Positions 15,106 through 16,766 of a stretch of 16,766 nucleotides of DNA are shown piece by piece. A model generated the notes under the pieces. The model searched no databases. It saw only the letters and a list, made by a program, of their open reading frames with translations, and had not been told where the DNA came from. The stretch comes from Candidatus Cryptobacteroides faecihippi. Lineage in GTDB: Bacteria > Bacteroidota > Bacteroidia > Bacteroidales > UBA932. Made by a program: the position numbers and the translations under genes. The stretch covers positions 1-16,766 of the forward strand of contig JAGHSC010000238.1 of assembly GCA_018066065.1 (NCBI GenBank), given 5' to 3'. The first letter of the stretch is position 1, and each line of letters starts with the position of its first letter.

Positions 15106-16518
15106 CTAGAAGGTGATCCTGGTGTTCGGGAGGCGGCGGATGATTTCCTGCTTCTGGGCATCGGAGACTTTGCCTGTAACCGTCAGGTAGTCGATGGTCA
15201 GCTCGTCCATCCATTCCGGGATGACGACATCTCCTGTGAATTCGAGGGATAGCGATTTGATCCTGTCGAGTTTCCTCAGCATTTCAGGGACTTCAATGAC
15301 GCGAAGCATGATCATTCCGTACTTGTTCTGCTTCTGAAGATCCTTGAAGGCCACGTCCTCGGTGACGCTCCTGTGGACTATCCAGCCAATCTGTGGCCTC
15401 AGCGCGAAGGTCTCAGGGTCTTCCCTGACGCCAACGAAGCCAGCCATCAGTTCCAGGTTCGTCTCAGAGAGGACCTCTCCGCCAGGGCTCACCTCGCGGC
15501 AGATCAGATTCGTGCGGGTCTGCTCGCCAGGCATCTTCCTGGTCCACGGGATGGTCTGTGGGGTCAGTCCCTCCTCGTCATAAGGGAAGAGCTTGAGGAA
15601 CCATCCATCTATCTTGCTTGGCTTGTCCGGACTGCATCCGCCCCCTCTGAGGGTTCCGGTCTTTCTGGTTGAGACGATGTCCTGCCAGAAGCCTGTATCC
15701 GGCTTGCCCTGCGAGGCCTTCAGGAACTGGTCGAGGATCGGGAGCAAGTCCTTTGTCCACCACTCGAGATCGTACTTCGCAAGCTTCTTCGTGCGGTTGA
15801 TGATTGATTTCCAATCTTCTGGCGTTCCTTCAACCGTGATGGACGGGATGCCGCAGGAGATGTTTATCGAGATGTAGTCGAAGTACGATTTGAAGTTGTC
15901 CATCAGGACCATCCGGGAAGCTATGCGCTCCACATCTCCGGTCGTGGTGAAATCGGCCGCAATGGTCTTTGCGACTCCGTCCTTCGTGTATTTCTCGACC
16001 TGAGCGGCGAATCCATTGATTGCCTTGTTCCAGTCGTATTCGGCAGAAAGCGGACTGACGGCATCTTCGATGACAAGGTCGGCCTTGCCTTCGTGGCTGA
16101 CCAGCATCGGGCGGAGTTTCTCCGCATTGCGGTTCACGTGCTGGCCGAATCCCTGGCTGATCGCCATCCAGATCATGTCAGGAGAGAGAACGAGAGGTCT
16201 GTGCTCTGCGTACGCGCGTACCATGGTCTGGAAAAGAACGTCCTTTCCGAGGATGCAGAGCGAGTCTCCACTGAAGCTCGTCGCTACGACTTCCATCGCC
16301 TCGTCAGGGACTTCGTGGTCATAGAACATCCTCCGGCAGACCCCTGAAGCGTCAACAGTCTTCAAATGGGACGTAGGAACCGGCAGGCCGGCATCTACGG
16401 TAAATGTTATCGATGAACCGGTCTTTCCGATTATCGTGTTTTTGTTTTTCCCTGCGGCGGAACATGTAGTTACGACAGCCGTCAGGAGGATCAGAGCGGT
16501 AGTGAATGTGGTTCTCAT
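15106..16518 (-). CDS. DUF4419 domain protein, exported
   Basis: 470 residues read on the minus strand from ATG at 16516-16518. An in-frame ATG at 16551 would add 11 residues overlapping the upstream gene, but the internal start begins a clean signal peptide (MRTTFTTALILLTAVVTTCSA). The body matches DUF4419 as I know it: LVLSPDMIWMAISQGFGQHV, NAEKLRPMLVSHEGK, an FTTTG segment, YFDYISINISCGIPSITVEGT and EDWKSI, then a C-terminal TGFWQDIV part. DUF4419 proteins are found in Bacteroidota and some eukaryotes; no biochemical function is established to my knowledge. VTT-C may be a weak lipobox, so lipidation cannot be excluded. A very weak promoter (CAAA 16559-16562 and ATTATCTA 16531-16538, seen on the plus strand) lies within the tail of the preceding ABC gene. 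Confidence 0.88.
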   Translation of the reverse strand: MRTTFTTALILLTAVVTTCSAAGKNKNTIIGKTGSSITFTVDAGLPVPTSHLKTVDASGVCRRMFYDHEVPDEAMEVVATSFSGDSLCILGKDVLFQTMVRAYAEHRPLVLSPDMIWMAISQGFGQHVNRNAEKLRPMLVSHEGKADLVIEDAVSPLSAEYDWNKAINGFAAQVEKYTKDGVAKTIAADFTTTGDVERIASRMVLMDNFKSYFDYISINISCGIPSITVEGTPEDWKSIINRTKKLAKYDLEWWTKDLLPILDQFLKASQGKPDTGFWQDIVSTRKTGTLRGGGCSPDKPSKIDGWFLKLFPYDEEGLTPQTIPWTRKMPGEQTRTNLICREVSPGGEVLSETNLELMAGFVGVREDPETFALRPQIGWIVHRSVTEDVAFKDLQKQNKYGMIMLRVIEVPEMLRKLDRIKSLSLEFTGDVVIPEWMDELTIDYLTVTGKVSDAQKQEIIRRLPNTRITF

Positions 16519-16531
16519 AAGCAGTAGTAGA

Positions 16532-16766
16532 TTATCTAAGAATGTATCCATGGTGTATCAAATCCTCACGGCTCTTGATGGGGAAGGTATTCTTTTTCTG
16601 TGCCTGTATCAGAACCTGCATATTTTCGACGCAGTTAGGGGCAATGTTCGAGAATGGCTCATCCAGAATGCAGAATTCGGCGTCTGACATAAGGACAAGA
16701 TACATCTCGACTATCCTTGCTTCACCACCAGACAATTCCTCGAAGGTCCTGCGCTGATACATGTGG
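16532..16766 (-). CDS. C-terminal part of an ABC transporter ATPase, shortened after Walker B (partial at right edge)
   Basis: The frame is open to the right edge, so the N-terminal part lies outside. The visible 77 residues carry the ABC signature LSGGE, a Walker B strand with catalytic Glu (EFCILDEPFSNIAP) and the D-loop region. Relatives with EARIVEMYLVLMS-type text are short Bacteroidota ATPases of the LptB-like size class. After QAQKKN the usual next segment, a strand with the H-loop histidine (IITDH-like), is missing; the chain ends TFPIKSREDLIHHGYILR and TAA. The other two frames there do not restore it. The gene may be a degraded or truncated copy, or a form with an unusual tail. It ends 13 bases before the DUF4419 start. 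Confidence 0.75.
   Translation of the reverse strand, partial: HMYQRRTFEELSGGEARIVEMYLVLMSDAEFCILDEPFSNIAPNCVENMQVLIQAQKKNTFPIKSREDLIHHGYILR

Noticed and set aside
16519..16551. Upstream ATG for the DUF4419 gene
   Set aside because: The internal ATG at 16518 begins a proper signal peptide and avoids overlap with the ABC gene.
16560..16600. Frameshift explanation for the missing ABC H-loop
   Set aside because: Both other minus-strand frames were read after the QAQKKN point; each stops soon and neither has an ITDH-like segment.
1..16766. CRISPR arrays, tRNA/rRNA genes, insertion sequences or phage genes
   Set aside because: No regularly spaced repeats, no structural RNA signature and no transposase or phage-like protein was seen; almost all of the window is explained by the listed genes.

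Overview
The window looks like a chromosomal segment of a fairly GC-rich member of the Bacteroidales. The evidence is a SusC/SusD pair with the lipoproteins that usually accompany it, BACON and DUF4419 proteins, lipoprotein signal peptides on most genes, and core promoters of the Bacteroidota type (-7 element TAnnTTTG). It reads as a nutrient-uptake accessory locus. No rRNA, tRNA, CRISPR array, transposase or phage gene was seen.

Layout, left to right. (1) 1-1490: the 3' part of a gene cut by the window edge, probably an alpha/alpha-toroid plus beta-sandwich protein resembling carbohydrate-active enzymes. (2) 1536-3518: a FeoB-family inner-membrane metal transporter with its own promoter. Its transporter half looks intact, but its GTPase domain has lost the nucleotide-binding motifs. 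(3) 3519-3628: an AT-rich intergenic region with two adjacent perfect dyads abutting a canonical -7 element. (4) 3629-13214: a five-gene outer-membrane uptake operon encoding a SusC-like TonB-dependent receptor, a SusD-like lipoprotein, a DUF4843 lipoprotein, a PKD-like lipoprotein and a large lipoprotein (DUF4988/PL29-N-like region, BACON-like domain, three diverged C-terminal repeats). It ends in a strong intrinsic terminator at 13241-13274. (5) 13304-14089: a lipoprotein resembling the N-terminal part of TlpA-type proteins but without the thioredoxin domain. (6) 14137-15090: an unrecognised Cys-rich lipoprotein with an acidic linker and its own promoter. (7) On the minus strand, 15106-16518 is a DUF4419 protein, and 16532-16766 is the truncated C-terminal part of an ABC ATPase entering from the right edge.

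Inferred joint function: SusC/SusD and the three surface lipoproteins would capture a substrate and bring it across the outer membrane. The adjacent FeoB-like permease could move a metal ion across the inner membrane. The cargo (glycan, peptide or metal complex) cannot be read from the sequence, and the link between feoB and the Sus operon rests on adjacency only. The most unusual items are the pseudo-GTPase FeoB, the 19-bp operator-like palindrome at the Sus promoter, and the repeat-bearing lipoprotein with its distinct codon usage.
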